From an uncultured Marinomonas sp. (GTDB lineage: Bacteria > Pseudomonadota > Gammaproteobacteria > Pseudomonadales > Marinomonadaceae), in the NCBI GenBank assembly GCA_947493575.1, contig CANLRQ010000008.1, positions 1-64,000 of the forward strand: a stretch of 64,000 bases of DNA, in the 5' to 3' direction. Below, piece after piece: positions 24,902-36,017 of the stretch. The translations under genes were made by a program, and so were the position numbers. Below the pieces are notes generated by a model. That model ran no database searches and was not told the DNA's origin. It saw only the letters and a list, made by a program, of their open reading frames with translations. Positions within the stretch are counted from its first letter, which is position 1. Each line of letters starts with the position of its first letter.

Positions 24902-26362
24902 TTATGCTCCTTCAGTCAGGCTAGGTGTTTGGGTGTGCCAATCAGTGTGTTGTTGGAACTGGTGGGCAATATTTAGGAGTTTTGCTTCAGCGAAGTAGTT
25001 CCCCATTATTTGTAATCCGACTGGCATCTTGTCGATGAATCCTGAAGGAATTGACATGGCAGGAATGCCCGCAAGGTTCGCAGATAGGGTATAGATATCT
25101 TCTAAGTACATTGCGACAGGGTCTTGAGTTTTGCTGTTTAAATTGAAGGCGGTTGTCGGTGCTACAGGGCCCATTATTACGTCTACTTCTGTCAAAGCAT
25201 TTACAAAGTCTTGTTTAATTAAGCGACGGATTTTTTGAGCTTTAAGATAGTAGGCATCGTAGTAGCCTTCGGATAAAGCGTATGTGCCGACCATAATGCG
25301 TTTTTGAACTTCTGCTCCAAAGCCTTCAGAGCGAGAGCGCATATACATATCAAGAAGGTCTTTAGGATCTTCACAGCGATAGCCAAAACGTACACCATCA
25401 AATCGTGACAGATTAGATGAGGCTTCAGATGGTGCTATAACGTAATAAGAAGGAATGCTTAAATTTAGGTTTGGTAATGAGATATCGACAAGAGTAGCGC
25501 CTAGCTTTTCAAATTCTTTTGCCGCATCTAACGTTACTTTTGCAACCTCAGGATCCAGTGCTTCACCAAAGTATTCTTTTGGTAGCCCTATTTTTAGTCC
25601 CGTTAGAGGAAGGTTTAGTTGAGCTGTATAATCTTCAGTTTTGGTTTCTGATGATGTGGAATCTTTGTCGTCAAAGCCAGCAATACTATTCATTATGTGT
25701 GCGCAGTCTTCTGCAGAGCGTGCCATAGGTCCAGCTTGATCTAGGCTTGAAGCAAACGCGATCATTCCAAATCGAGAAACACGACCGTAAGTCGGCTTAA
25801 GTCCAGTGATGCCGCAGAAGGAGGCGGGTTGACGAATTGAACCGCCGGTATCTGTACCAGTTGCTGCAACAGCTAAGTTGGCTGAAACAGCAGCTGCAGA
25901 GCCACCAGATGAACCGCCAGGTACAGCATTTAAATTCCATGGGTTTTTCACAGCCCCGAAATAACTGTTTTCATTTGACGAACCCATTGCAAACTCATCC
26001 ATGTTGGTTTTTCCAAGCATGACAGTGCCTGATTCTAACATTCTCTGAGTAACGGTAGACTCATAGGGAGGAACAAAGTTATGCAATATTTTTGATGCAC
26101 AGGTAGTTAAGGTGTTTTCTGTACAAAAAAGATCTTTGTGGGCAATAGGGATACCGATTAATGGATTGTTTTCACCATTTTGAATACGTATATCTGCTTG
26201 TCTTGCTAAGTCTAATGCGCGCTCTTCGGTTAGAGTGATAAAGCTATTTAAGGACGCATCGTGCTGTTTGATTTGCTCAAGATAGTATTGCGTAAGTTCG
26301 ACACTGGAAAATTCTTTGTTGCGAAGCTGTTGCGCAAGAAGTGTGATGTTTTGACTGTGCAT
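24902..26362 (-). CDS. gatA: Asp-tRNA(Asn)/Glu-tRNA(Gln) amidotransferase subunit A
   Basis: The 486-residue amidase subunit that frees ammonia from glutamine for GatB. The Ser-cisSer-Lys triad is visible: K76 in PIAHKDLF, S151 in the signature [12 protein letters not shown] and S175 in DTGGSIRQP. Length and motif spacing match family members. It sits between gatC and gatB in the operon. Confidence 0.96.
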   Translation of the reverse strand: MHSQNITLLAQQLRNKEFSSVELTQYYLEQIKQHDASLNSFITLTEERALDLARQADIRIQNGENNPLIGIPIAHKDLFCTENTLTTCASKILHNFVPPYESTVTQRMLESGTVMLGKTNMDEFAMGSSNENSYFGAVKNPWNLNAVPGGSSGGSAAAVSANLAVAATGTDTGGSIRQPASFCGITGLKPTYGRVSRFGMIAFASSLDQAGPMARSAEDCAHIMNSIAGFDDKDSTSSETKTEDYTAQLNLPLTGLKIGLPKEYFGEALDPEVAKVTLDAAKEFEKLGATLVDISLPNLNLSIPSYYVIAPSEASSNLSRFDGVRFGYRCEDPKDLLDMYMRSRSEGFGAEVQKRIMVGTYALSEGYYDAYYLKAQKIRRLIKQDFVNALTEVDVIMGPVAPTTAFNLNSKTQDPVAMYLEDIYTLSANLAGIPAMSIPSGFIDKMPVGLQIMGNYFAEAKLLNIAHQFQQHTDWHTQTPSLTEGA

Positions 26363-26373
26363 GTTGAATCCTA

Positions 26374-26661
26374 TTAATCAATAACTTGCGGAACTAAATA
26401 AAGACCTTTTTCTGATCGAGGTGCGATCGCTGTATAAGAATCGCGTTGATTTGACTCAGTTACCTCGTCTTCACGCAGTCTTTGTGTCATTTCAAGAGGA
26501 TTGCAAAGTGGCTCTATTCCATCGGTATTAATGGATTGCATTTGCTCAACTAGAGCTAAAACACTTGATATGGATTCTTGATATTGCTCTGTCTCATTGT
26601 CTGATAAGGAGAGACGGGCTAAATGAGCAACTTTTTGCACATCTTGTTTGTTGAATGACAT
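26374..26661 (-). CDS. gatC: Asp-tRNA(Asn)/Glu-tRNA(Gln) amidotransferase subunit C
   Basis: The 95-residue GatC subunit, a small belt protein that wraps GatA and GatB together. [14 protein letters not shown] near the N-terminus and LREDEVTES in the C-terminal part are characteristic. It is first gene of gatCAB, transcribed leftward from the 248-base region shared with mreB. Confidence 0.94.
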   Translation of the reverse strand: MSFNKQDVQKVAHLARLSLSDNETEQYQESISSVLALVEQMQSINTDGIEPLCNPLEMTQRLREDEVTESNQRDSYTAIAPRSEKGLYLVPQVID

Positions 26662-26903
26662 ATTTCACCTAAATAATTTTATATATGAATGAAAATAAAA
26701 TGATGTCCATTGTATCTAGATAGAACTTGAGTAGAAAGCATCTGGGGGGAAAAACTCCCTGTCATGGCTAAAAAACAAAATAATTTTATGAAACAACAAA
26801 ATAGATAGGGTCAATTTGCAAATTTAGTATCTTTCAGCTTGCTCAAATGCCTGATGGTTGTTACATTTTCATGCTGTTTCGTAATGTATCTATCAGGGTG
26901 TAG

Positions 26904-27953
<1,050 letters not shown>

Positions 27954-27982
27954 GAGCTTAGGAGTTTTTTATCAATAGCTCA

Positions 27983-28807
27983 TTGTTTTTTGAAGGTAAA
28001 GTGTCTTCTGTACGCTTTGTCTTCTTAGTTTTTATTTCTGTCCTTATGATATGGAGTGACGTTCGTCATTCCATCTTTTCCCCTTTCAGACCTTACCTTA
28101 GTTGGCTAGTAACTCCCATTCAGATTGTTGTCACTACGCCACAAAAAGTGATTTCTTGGTCCTTCGATCATCTTGCAAGTCGAGAGGATTTGGTGGCTGA
28201 AAACCAATCCCTTAACTTGGAATTACTGACATTACGCAGTCGATTGCAGAAACTGGATTCATTAAGGGCAGAGAATGTTCGCTTAAGAGAGTTGCTTGAT
28301 GCTTCGCAAAGAGTGGATGAAAAAATTATTATGGCAGAAGTTATTGGCTTCGATCAAAATGCCTATAGTCATAAAGTATTAATTGATAAAGGATTTTCGA
28401 CTGGTGCATATGTTGGGCAAGCCGTGCTTGATGCAACAGGAGTATTAGGTCAAGTCATTGAAACGAGTGCTTACAATAGTCGAGTATTATTGATTGCTGA
28501 TGCCAGTCATTACGTTCCTGTACAGCTTTCTCGCACCGGGTTCAGGAGCATTCTTCGAGGTATTGGAGATTTAAACCGTATGGAGCTTTTGAGTGTTCCC
28601 CATTCTACTGACTTGAAGAAAGGGGACGTTTTAACAACCTCAGGGTTAGATACTCGTTTTCCAAGTGACTACCCTGTCGGTGTTGTTAGGGCTGTTCGTC
28701 ATATTCCTGGTAAGGCTTATGCTGATGTTGATGTTGTTCCTCTTGCGCAATTGGCACGAAGTAGACATATTATGTTAATCGATCAATCTGGAGCGGAAGA
28801 TAAATGA
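27983..28807 (+). CDS. mreC: Rod-shape-determining protein MreC
   Basis: A 274-residue (or slightly longer) inner-membrane protein linking MreB to the periplasmic wall-synthesis enzymes. It has one membrane helix (about residues 9-26), a coiled coil (about 68-110, ENQSLNLELLTLRSRLQKL) and the beta-barrel periplasmic domain (DKGFSTGAYVGQAVLDATGVLGQV). The start is odd: no ATG or GTG exists in frame after the upstream TAG at 27959. TTG at 27983 is the first usual start codon but lies 18 bases from AGGAG (27960-27964), whereas an ATC at 27971 is 6 bases away. Ends in a 4-base overlap with mreD. Confidence 0.93.
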   Translation: MFFEGKVSSVRFVFLVFISVLMIWSDVRHSIFSPFRPYLSWLVTPIQIVVTTPQKVISWSFDHLASREDLVAENQSLNLELLTLRSRLQKLDSLRAENVRLRELLDASQRVDEKIIMAEVIGFDQNAYSHKVLIDKGFSTGAYVGQAVLDATGVLGQVIETSAYNSRVLLIADASHYVPVQLSRTGFRSILRGIGDLNRMELLSVPHSTDLKKGDVLTTSGLDTRFPSDYPVGVVRAVRHIPGKAYADVDVVPLAQLARSRHIMLIDQSGAEDK

Positions 28808-29277
28808 AGGCCAGTTTCGTCTTTATATTGACGCTCATCGTTGGTTTGATGCTAGAAGCATTAACCTTTCCAGAAGAGTTACTCTGGTATCGACCTGAAT
28901 GGGCTCTGTTGGTTATTTTATATTGGGTAATTGCTTTACCATTTAGGGTAGGTGTTGGTGTTGCTTGGGTGCTAGGCCTTATGGTTGACCTGTTACAGGG
29001 AGGGATAATCGGACAGCACTCGTTAACATATGTCATTATTGCTTATTCATGTGCGGTTTTTTATAAGCGTTTACGTATGTATCATCGTTGGCAGCAAGGT
29101 ATTTTTGTTGCTTTGCTAGTTAGCTTAAATCAATTGATTGATTTCTGGATTGACTATTATTCAGGCAGTGCAGAACCAACATTAATGATTTTTATGCCGG
29201 CACTTATTACTGGTTTATTATGGCCTTGGTCTTTTATTGTATTACGCAGTGTTCGTCGCATGTACTCCATTCGTTAA
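28804..29277 (+). CDS. mreD: Rod-shape-determining protein MreD
   Basis: A 157-residue integral membrane protein with about five helices, partner of MreC in the elongasome. WYRPEWALLVILYWVIALP and GLMVDLLQGGIIGQHSL are typical of the family. It starts within the mreC stop (ATGA), implying coupled translation. Confidence 0.92.
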   Translation: MKASFVFILTLIVGLMLEALTFPEELLWYRPEWALLVILYWVIALPFRVGVGVAWVLGLMVDLLQGGIIGQHSLTYVIIAYSCAVFYKRLRMYHRWQQGIFVALLVSLNQLIDFWIDYYSGSAEPTLMIFMPALITGLLWPWSFIVLRSVRRMYSIR

Positions 29278-29289
29278 AGGTGTAAATTA

Positions 29290-29901
29290 ATGGTTATTTT
29301 AGGTTCAGCGTCTCCGAGGAGGCAGTCTCTACTAAAGCAAATTCTACCTGAGTTTGATGTGTTACCTGCCAATATTGATGAATCTATTTACCCTTCTGAA
29401 TCTGCATCTGACTATGTTTTACGTATGGCCAATGAAAAGGCTAAAGCTGCACTTAAAAAATGGCAGTTAACAAATGACCACTTAGATGCGTCTCCTATCG
29501 TAATAGGCTCAGACACCAGTGTTGTTGTCGATGATCAAGTTCTGGGAAAGCCTAATTCGTTTGCTGAATCAAAAAGCATGTTAAGGGCATTGTCAGGACG
29601 GACGCATCAAGTTATGACAGCAGTTTGTCTATTGGATGGTCGATTTAATCAATCCTATGACATTAATGTTGTCACAGATGTAGAGTTTCGAGTGTTGTCT
29701 GATTTAGAGATAGAGCAATATTGGGCATCAGGTGAGCCAATAGATAAAGCAGGTTCGTACGCTATTCAAGGTTTAGGTTCCGTATTTGTTGCATCAATCA
29801 AAGGGTCGTATTCATCTGTGGTTGGATTGCCTTTATTTGAAATGGCTAAATTATTTGAGCAAATAGGGATACACCCTTTGCAGGAGAAATGGCATGAGTG
29901 A
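29290..29901 (+). CDS. maf: Maf nucleotide pyrophosphatase (YhdE type)
   Basis: A 203-residue Maf/Ham1-fold enzyme that hydrolyses dTTP/UTP and modified pyrimidine nucleotides to monophosphates. It has the SPRR motif (GSASPRRQSLL, residues 5-15), VIGSDTSVVVDDQVLGKP, SGRTHQVMTAV and DKAGSYAIQGLGS, with the catalytic Asp in GSDTS. It lies in the usual place between mreD and rng and overlaps rng by 8 bases. Confidence 0.92.
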   Translation: MVILGSASPRRQSLLKQILPEFDVLPANIDESIYPSESASDYVLRMANEKAKAALKKWQLTNDHLDASPIVIGSDTSVVVDDQVLGKPNSFAESKSMLRALSGRTHQVMTAVCLLDGRFNQSYDINVVTDVEFRVLSDLEIEQYWASGEPIDKAGSYAIQGLGSVFVASIKGSYSSVVGLPLFEMAKLFEQIGIHPLQEKWHE

Positions 29902-31348
29902 AGATGTACTAATTAATGTTACGCCAATGGAAATTCGTGTTGCCTTGATTGAAAATGGCGGTTTGCAAGAAGTGTATATTGAGCGCTCAAGTCGCAAGGG
30001 CATTGTTGGAAATATTTATCAAGGTAAGGTTGTTCGGGTATTGCCCGGCATGCAGGCTGCTTTTGTCGATATTGGTCTTGAAAGGGCTGCATTTATTCAC
30101 GTTTCAGAAGTTGCTCATCGCGATGCTGTAAATCCAAGTGATCAAATTGGTGATTATCTTCGCGAGGGGCAATCATTAGTAGTGCAGGTGACCAAAGACC
30201 CTATTAGTTCAAAGGGCGCAAGACTAACAACTCATCTTTCTATTCCTTCCCGTTATCTGGTTTATATGCCTGATCAAGCGCATGTTGGTGTGAGCCAGAG
30301 AATTGAAGATGAAGAAGAAAGGGAGCGTTTAAAGCAATTGGTTTCCGCTGCCTTAACAAATGCAGATGAAACGAGTGGATATATATTAAGGACAGCGGCA
30401 GAGGGGGCGGGTGAGGAAGAGATTCTTTCTGATATCAAGTTTTTAACTCGTTTATGGCAATCAGTGAAAACACGAATGACTAAGGTTAAGGCCCCTGCTG
30501 TTATTTATGACGATTTACCTCTTCACTTACGCACAATGAGAGACTTGGTTAGTTTAAAGACTGAAAAAATCCGTATTGATTCAAAAGAAAATTATGTAAA
30601 GCTAAAATCTTTTGCGGAAGATTTTATTCCTGATTTAGGGAGTCGAATTGAGTATTACCCTGGAGAGCGCCCAATCTTTGATTTGTACAGTGTTGAAGAT
30701 GAAATTCAAAAAGCGTTAGACAGAAAGGTGCAACTCAAATCAGGTGGTTATTTGGTAGTTGAGCAAACTGAATCTATGACTACAGTGGATGTGAATACTG
30801 GTGCCTTTGTTGGTAGTAGGAATCTTGAGGAAACTATTTATAAAACTAACCTTGAGGCGGCAACTTCTATTGGTAGGCAGCTAAAATTGCGTAACCTTGG
30901 CGGTATCATCATTATTGATTTCATCGATATGGAAGATGAAGAGCATAAGCGTCAAGTCTTGAGAATGTTAGAGAAAACCCTAGATACAGACCATGCCAAA
31001 ACTAAAATCACAGGTGTGTCTGAGCTGGGTCTTGTTGAAATGACGCGCAAAAGAACGCGAGAAAGTTTGGGGCAGACACTGTGTGAACCTTGTAAATCCT
31101 GTAAGGGGAGTGGATTGGTTAAAACGCCTGAAACTGTTTGTTATGAAGTTTTTAGAGAAATTTTACGGGCAGATAGAGCGTATAATTCTCAAACTTACAC
31201 TGTTTTGGCATCGGGCTTTGTGGTTGATCGGTTTTTAGATGAAGAAAGTGCTGCTGTCGCTGAGTTGGAGGCTTTTATTGGAAAAACAATTCATTTTCAA
31301 GTGGACCCCGTATACACTCAAGACCAATATGATGTGGTTTTAAGGTAA
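29894..31348 (+). CDS. rng: Ribonuclease G
   Basis: A 484-residue endoribonuclease that matures the 5' end of 16S rRNA and cuts some mRNAs. The N-terminal S1 domain (YQGKVVRVLPGMQAAFVDIG) is followed by the RNase H-like and catalytic parts with TTVDVNTGAFVG and IIIIDFIDM, which carry the metal-binding Asp pair, and the Zn-link cysteines in CEPCKSCKGSG. It lacks the long C-terminal tail of RNase E, which decides for RNase G. Confidence 0.95.
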   Translation: MSEDVLINVTPMEIRVALIENGGLQEVYIERSSRKGIVGNIYQGKVVRVLPGMQAAFVDIGLERAAFIHVSEVAHRDAVNPSDQIGDYLREGQSLVVQVTKDPISSKGARLTTHLSIPSRYLVYMPDQAHVGVSQRIEDEEERERLKQLVSAALTNADETSGYILRTAAEGAGEEEILSDIKFLTRLWQSVKTRMTKVKAPAVIYDDLPLHLRTMRDLVSLKTEKIRIDSKENYVKLKSFAEDFIPDLGSRIEYYPGERPIFDLYSVEDEIQKALDRKVQLKSGGYLVVEQTESMTTVDVNTGAFVGSRNLEETIYKTNLEAATSIGRQLKLRNLGGIIIIDFIDMEDEEHKRQVLRMLEKTLDTDHAKTKITGVSELGLVEMTRKRTRESLGQTLCEPCKSCKGSGLVKTPETVCYEVFREILRADRAYNSQTYTVLASGFVVDRFLDEESAAVAELEAFIGKTIHFQVDPVYTQDQYDVVLR

Positions 31349-31360
31349 TAGGTAATAAAG

Positions 31361-34300
31361 ATGAATAAGGTCGTCAATATAATCACTGGTGCTATTTGGT
31401 GGCTGGCGGTTTTATTCTTTTTAGCCTTCATTGCATGTCTAGTATTTTTTAAATACGCCCTGCCGTTTGCTGATGAGTATAAACCTCAAATTGAGAGCAA
31501 TTTAACTCAGATTATTGGCTACCCTGTTAAAATTGATCAGATTACAGCGTCTCTTGAAGGCATAGATCCTACTTTTTCTGTTCGTGGTATTTCTTTGGAC
31601 ACAGAGGGTGAAGTCTCTGCGATTCAAATGGATGCCTTGTCAATTCGCATTGATTTGTTAAAAACTTTGATGAACTTGACGCCTCATTTTACTTATATTC
31701 GTTTTATTCGTCCTAAAGTTGAAGTTGTCGAATCATCTGGGCAGTGGAGTATTGCAGGCGCTCATTCTGGCGGCTCCGGTAATGAAGGTGTTGGCTCAGT
31801 AAGGTTGATGGACTACCTTGTTACTCAGAGGCAAATAACATTGTTAGATGGTCAGCTTCATCTAAAGAGTGATACTTATGGAAGTGGCGTGTTTTCAACA
31901 GATACTTTCTATATGCAAAGGGTTAATGATGGTATTGGTATTCAAACAGATTTACGGCACGATAAACTCGCTGACCCCTTTTCTCTATCTTTGGAGATTG
32001 AGCTGCATTCTGGGGATGACTATCAAGTAAATGCCCATTTAGTTTCTCCAGAAATTCACTTAAAGCAAGAAAGCCTTGAAGTCTTGTCTCAAGTAAATGC
32101 TGAATCGGTTGCTGGGCAATTTGAATTATGGGCGAGATATCAAAGTAATCAAATGGTTCAGGTAACAGGTTTTTTAAACTCCTTTAGCCTTGTTGCTCAG
32201 AATCAAAAATCACTCGTTGGCTCTTCAAAATTTAAGTCGTTCTATAACCTAAAACAAGAGAGTGGGCGCTTAGAGGTATTTGATTTAGCGCTTTTTGATG
32301 AGAATGAAGCCAGCTTTGGTTCGACGAATTTATCGGTTGATTTGAGCTTAAAAGGTAAGAGAAACATTGATGTGCACTTTGATGAAGTGGACTTATCGCT
32401 TCTAGGTCAATGGGCATCTCCCTATATTAATTCAGAGTGGTTTTTAAGGAAGTTGCTTGATGAAATGGATTTTAAGGGTAAGGCATTAAATGGCGCCTTG
32501 CACTTACCGATAGATAATCCTTTAAATTTTGAGTATGTCAGTAATATCAAAAACGTCGTAGGTAATGGCTTTAATGGAATCCCAAAAGTACGTGGATTAA
32601 ATGGGATATTGAGTTTATCAGAATCAGATGGGTATATAGAGTTTGACGCTAAAAATGCTGACCTTGGTTTTCCTACTTTATATGATGATGTTTGGAGTGT
32701 AGGGGCATTATCAGGTTTGGTTGAGTGGGGTCGGCTAAACGATATTTTCTTAGTAAGCGGAAAAGACTTGCATGTTCATCGCAATGGCGCAGATATTGAT
32801 GGGGAGTTTCGTTTAGAAGTAAGGAAGGACAGCCCCGATTGGTTCCTACTTGATATAAAAGGAAAGAATATTCCTGTTCAAGACCGTTTGGATTATATTC
32901 CTCAATTGGCTTTAAATGACGAGACGATAGATTGGGTTCGTTCGTCATTTAAAGATGGTCAGGTAAATTCTTTAGAGTTGGTTGTACAGAGTGAATTGGC
33001 TAAAACATCTGTACCACATGTTCGGTTGGATATGGAGGTCAACAATGTGGATATACAATTTGCACCTGACTGGCCTCTAGCGCAGGACGTAAAAGGGCGT
33101 TTTCAGTTAGATCAAGAGGGTATTTCTGTATATGCAGAGAAGGCTGTTGTTGCTTCGTTGAATGTAACTGACATCAGTGTGGTATTACCCTTTGAGGAAG
33201 GTAGTAATGATTTGTCTGTATCTGGGCCATTATCTTATGAGCTAAATGATCTTTTACCCGTTTTAAGAAGTACAGATCTGGCTGAAACGGTTCTGTCTCC
33301 GTTTAGTGACTGGTCCGCTTCTGGCATAGTGAATGGAGACTTTTCTGTTTCATTACCTTTGTTTAGAGAAAGTGCAGATCCCATTGTTGATTTAAAACTC
33401 TCCTTTTTAAAAAACCTACTCACGATAAATGATTTAAGCCTTGATGTAAAAAATGTTTCTGGAAATGTGAACTTTCATTCTGATCGAGGGTTGTATGACT
33501 CTTCACTTACTTTTGATTCATTTGGAGGTACCTCTTCTGCGGCTTTAAGCTCAGAGTTGCAGAATGACTCGCTACAGGTAAAAGTGGCTTTAAATGGTGG
33601 AGCTGATTTATCGCAAATTATGAGCTGGCAGAATGTGCCTCAGTTTTTGCTCGACTCCTCATCAGGGAATATTCAATATGTGGCAGATTTATCAATTAAT
33701 AGCCCTAATGTTGGAGATATATTTCTAGATGTAAGTAGTTCTCTAGTTGGAGGTGAAATTAATCTCCCTGAGCCTTTTTATAAAGTTGTCGATGAAGAAA
33801 AAAACTTTTCTTTAAACCTTTTTGGTGCCGAAAAAGAGTTCATAGTTACTATGGAGTATGATGAACTGGCTAGAACTCGATTTAATGTTAACGAAAACGG
33901 TATCGATGGCGGAGAATTGTTAGTTGGAACCGATCGCTCCCTAAATGATGAGATTGAGTCTGGTTTTGATTTATTTGGACAGCTGCCATTTGTTAGTGTG
34001 ACTGATTGGATCGATGTTTATGGAAATTATGCGGACACGATTGATAGCACTAAGTCCGGAAGTGTGGAAATTCCCGATTGGTTGAACCAAGTGCAGTTTA
34101 TAGCAGACTCAGTTCAAATAAACGACGCTAATGATTTTCATAATGTAAAAGTATCTTATGATCGTTTTATTGCTTCTGAAGCACTTCAAATAAGTGCAGA
34201 TGAAATAAATCTCAAAATTAGTCAGGCGCCGAACAAATACCTTGTGCATGCTGGTTATATTAACTGGTTATCTCCAGAATCACATAACCCTGAAAAAGAT

Positions 34301-35152
34301 AAAATATCACCTATTAAAGCGTCACAAATACCGAATATGGATATCCAGGTGGATGAGCTTATTTATAATGGAGCGAGTTATGGTGATTGGACTATGTCTT
34401 TGATCAATGAGGGTCATCGATTAAGAGTGCAGCCTATAACAACGAAGCTATCAAAAGGCCAATTTAGTGGTAATTTATTTTGGCAAGATCAAGACGGGCG
34501 CTCAAATGTTGAGTTAGTTCTTGCAATAGAAGGGGAGAATGCTGCTGAATTAACTCAAAAGTTTGCCCCTACTCCTTTTTTAACATCAGACGATTTCCGT
34601 ATTGATGTGAATTTAAGTTGGCTGGGGCATCCAATGCATTTTGATAAGGAGTCTGTATCTGGCCGTATCGTATTTGATGCAAAAAATGGCAAATTCACTC
34701 AAATAGATCAATTGCCGCCTTTTTTGAAAGCATTAGGAATCTTTAATATTAATGCTTTGGCGCGTCGTTTGTCTCTTGATTTTACCGATGTTTATGAGCC
34801 TGGGTTAACGTACGATACCTTTAAAGGAGGTCTTTCGTTAAAAGAAGGAATGGTTACTACGGCTACACCAATCGAAATTATTTCTCCAACGGCTGAGTTT
34901 ATTTTAGCGGGTGAAGCCAATTTGCTTACAGAAACACTTGATGAAAGGCTGACTGCAAGTTTTCCATTAGGTAATAGTTTACCAATTGCAGGCTTACTTT
35001 TGGGGGCTCCTCAGGTTGCTGGCTTGTTGTTTATTACGGACAAGCTAATTGGAGATCAATTGGCTAAAGTGACAAGTGTGCAGTATGAGATTAAGGGTTC
35101 TTTCGATGACCCAGTCATAAAAACGGTTCCATATCAGCCAATAAAGAGGTGA
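31361..35152 (+). CDS. yhdP: YhdP family AsmA-like phospholipid transport protein
   Basis: A 1263-residue protein, nearly the same length as E. coli YhdP. One N-terminal membrane helix (about residues 12-32) is followed by a very long beta-rich periplasmic part (DUF3971 and AsmA-like C-terminal regions). The C-terminal part includes KNGKFTQIDQLPPFLKALGIFNINALARRL, here shortened to its ends KNGKF and NALARRL, typical of the family. It should bridge the inner and outer membranes for anterograde phospholipid movement. Lies between rng and nit in the conserved order. A functional relative, YdbH, is at 2931-5549. Confidence 0.93.
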   Translation: MNKVVNIITGAIWWLAVLFFLAFIACLVFFKYALPFADEYKPQIESNLTQIIGYPVKIDQITASLEGIDPTFSVRGISLDTEGEVSAIQMDALSIRIDLLKTLMNLTPHFTYIRFIRPKVEVVESSGQWSIAGAHSGGSGNEGVGSVRLMDYLVTQRQITLLDGQLHLKSDTYGSGVFSTDTFYMQRVNDGIGIQTDLRHDKLADPFSLSLEIELHSGDDYQVNAHLVSPEIHLKQESLEVLSQVNAESVAGQFELWARYQSNQMVQVTGFLNSFSLVAQNQKSLVGSSKFKSFYNLKQESGRLEVFDLALFDENEASFGSTNLSVDLSLKGKRNIDVHFDEVDLSLLGQWASPYINSEWFLRKLLDEMDFKGKALNGALHLPIDNPLNFEYVSNIKNVVGNGFNGIPKVRGLNGILSLSESDGYIEFDAKNADLGFPTLYDDVWSVGALSGLVEWGRLNDIFLVSGKDLHVHRNGADIDGEFRLEVRKDSPDWFLLDIKGKNIPVQDRLDYIPQLALNDETIDWVRSSFKDGQVNSLELVVQSELAKTSVPHVRLDMEVNNVDIQFAPDWPLAQDVKGRFQLDQEGISVYAEKAVVASLNVTDISVVLPFEEGSNDLSVSGPLSYELNDLLPVLRSTDLAETVLSPFSDWSASGIVNGDFSVSLPLFRESADPIVDLKLSFLKNLLTINDLSLDVKNVSGNVNFHSDRGLYDSSLTFDSFGGTSSAALSSELQNDSLQVKVALNGGADLSQIMSWQNVPQFLLDSSSGNIQYVADLSINSPNVGDIFLDVSSSLVGGEINLPEPFYKVVDEEKNFSLNLFGAEKEFIVTMEYDELARTRFNVNENGIDGGELLVGTDRSLNDEIESGFDLFGQLPFVSVTDWIDVYGNYADTIDSTKSGSVEIPDWLNQVQFIADSVQINDANDFHNVKVSYDRFIASEALQISADEINLKISQAPNKYLVHAGYINWLSPESHNPEKDKISPIKASQIPNMDIQVDELIYNGASYGDWTMSLINEGHRLRVQPITTKLSKGQFSGNLFWQDQDGRSNVELVLAIEGENAAELTQKFAPTPFLTSDDFRIDVNLSWLGHPMHFDKESVSGRIVFDAKNGKFTQIDQLPPFLKALGIFNINALARRLSLDFTDVYEPGLTYDTFKGGLSLKEGMVTTATPIEIISPTAEFILAGEANLLTETLDERLTASFPLGNSLPIAGLLLGAPQVAGLLFITDKLIGDQLAKVTSVQYEIKGSFDDPVIKTVPYQPIKR

Positions 35153-35158
35153 TGTACT

Positions 35159-35986
35159 ATGAAGTTGTGTGCGGTTCAATTGACTAGTGGTTTAGACTGG
35201 GAAGCCAATATTACTGAAGTGAAAGCCTGTATTGAGAAAGCAGTATTGGAAGGCGTTCAATTAATCGTATTGCCAGAAAATGCGCTCTTGTTTGATGGGA
35301 AAAGTATGAGAAGGCTAGCAGAATCAGCTCCCATTCAGGAAAAAATTTTTAAAATGTTAACCGATTTTTCAATACAATATCGTGTTTGGATTATAGTGGG
35401 TTCTCATCCTTCTCTTATGAGGCCTGATGGAAGTATTGTATCTGAAAAAAGGGTTAGGCAGTCTTGCTTGGTGTTTTCTCCCTCAGGAGATATAGAAGGG
35501 CGTTACGATAAAATTCATTTATTTGATGTTAATGTCACCGATAAAGTAGGAAGCTATAAAGAGTCTGACTTTATTGAACCAGGTGAGCTCACCCCTGTTG
35601 TGGTGGACATTGATGGATTAAAAGTTGGATTAACGATTTGTTACGATTTACGTTTTCCTGAATTGTTTCGAATATTGGTTGATATGGGGGCAGAGTTGAT
35701 TGTTGTTCCTGCTGCATTTACCTATGTGACAGGGGAGGCTCATTGGAATGTCTTATTGCAATCTCGGGCTATTGAAAATCAGGTTTTTGTACTCGGTGTA
35801 AATCAGTGTGGGTACCATACGAAAAACAGACAAACATACGGCCACAGTGTCTGCTATTCTCCTTGGGGGGATACTCTTGGTTTTCTTAAAGAGGAGCCAG
35901 ATAATTTATATGTTGAAATTGATCGAGATCGGATTACGCAATGTAGGGCGTCTATGCCTGTACTACAACATAGACGCTTTAAGTAA
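35159..35986 (+). CDS. Carbon-nitrogen hydrolase, Nit type (probable deaminated-glutathione amidase)
   Basis: A 275-residue nitrilase-superfamily amidase. The Glu-Lys-Cys triad is E40 (VLPENALL), K118 (RYDKIHLFD) and C161 (LTICYDLRFPELFR). RYDKIHLFDV and VPAAFTYVTGEAHW match the Nit1/NitN group that repairs deaminated glutathione. It begins 6 bases after yhdP. In many relatives tldD follows; here the next gene is darP on the opposite strand, 31 bases away. Confidence 0.88.
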   Translation: MKLCAVQLTSGLDWEANITEVKACIEKAVLEGVQLIVLPENALLFDGKSMRRLAESAPIQEKIFKMLTDFSIQYRVWIIVGSHPSLMRPDGSIVSEKRVRQSCLVFSPSGDIEGRYDKIHLFDVNVTDKVGSYKESDFIEPGELTPVVVDIDGLKVGLTICYDLRFPELFRILVDMGAELIVVPAAFTYVTGEAHWNVLLQSRAIENQVFVLGVNQCGYHTKNRQTYGHSVCYSPWGDTLGFLKEEPDNLYVEIDRDRITQCRASMPVLQHRRFK

Positions 35987-36017
35987 CAGTGAAGTAAAGT
36001 TGATTCTACAGGAGAGT

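Noticed and set aside
26839..26867. Possible mreB promoter TTGCTC-17-TACATT
   Set aside because: Only partial matches to both boxes, too weak to list among AT-rich sequence.
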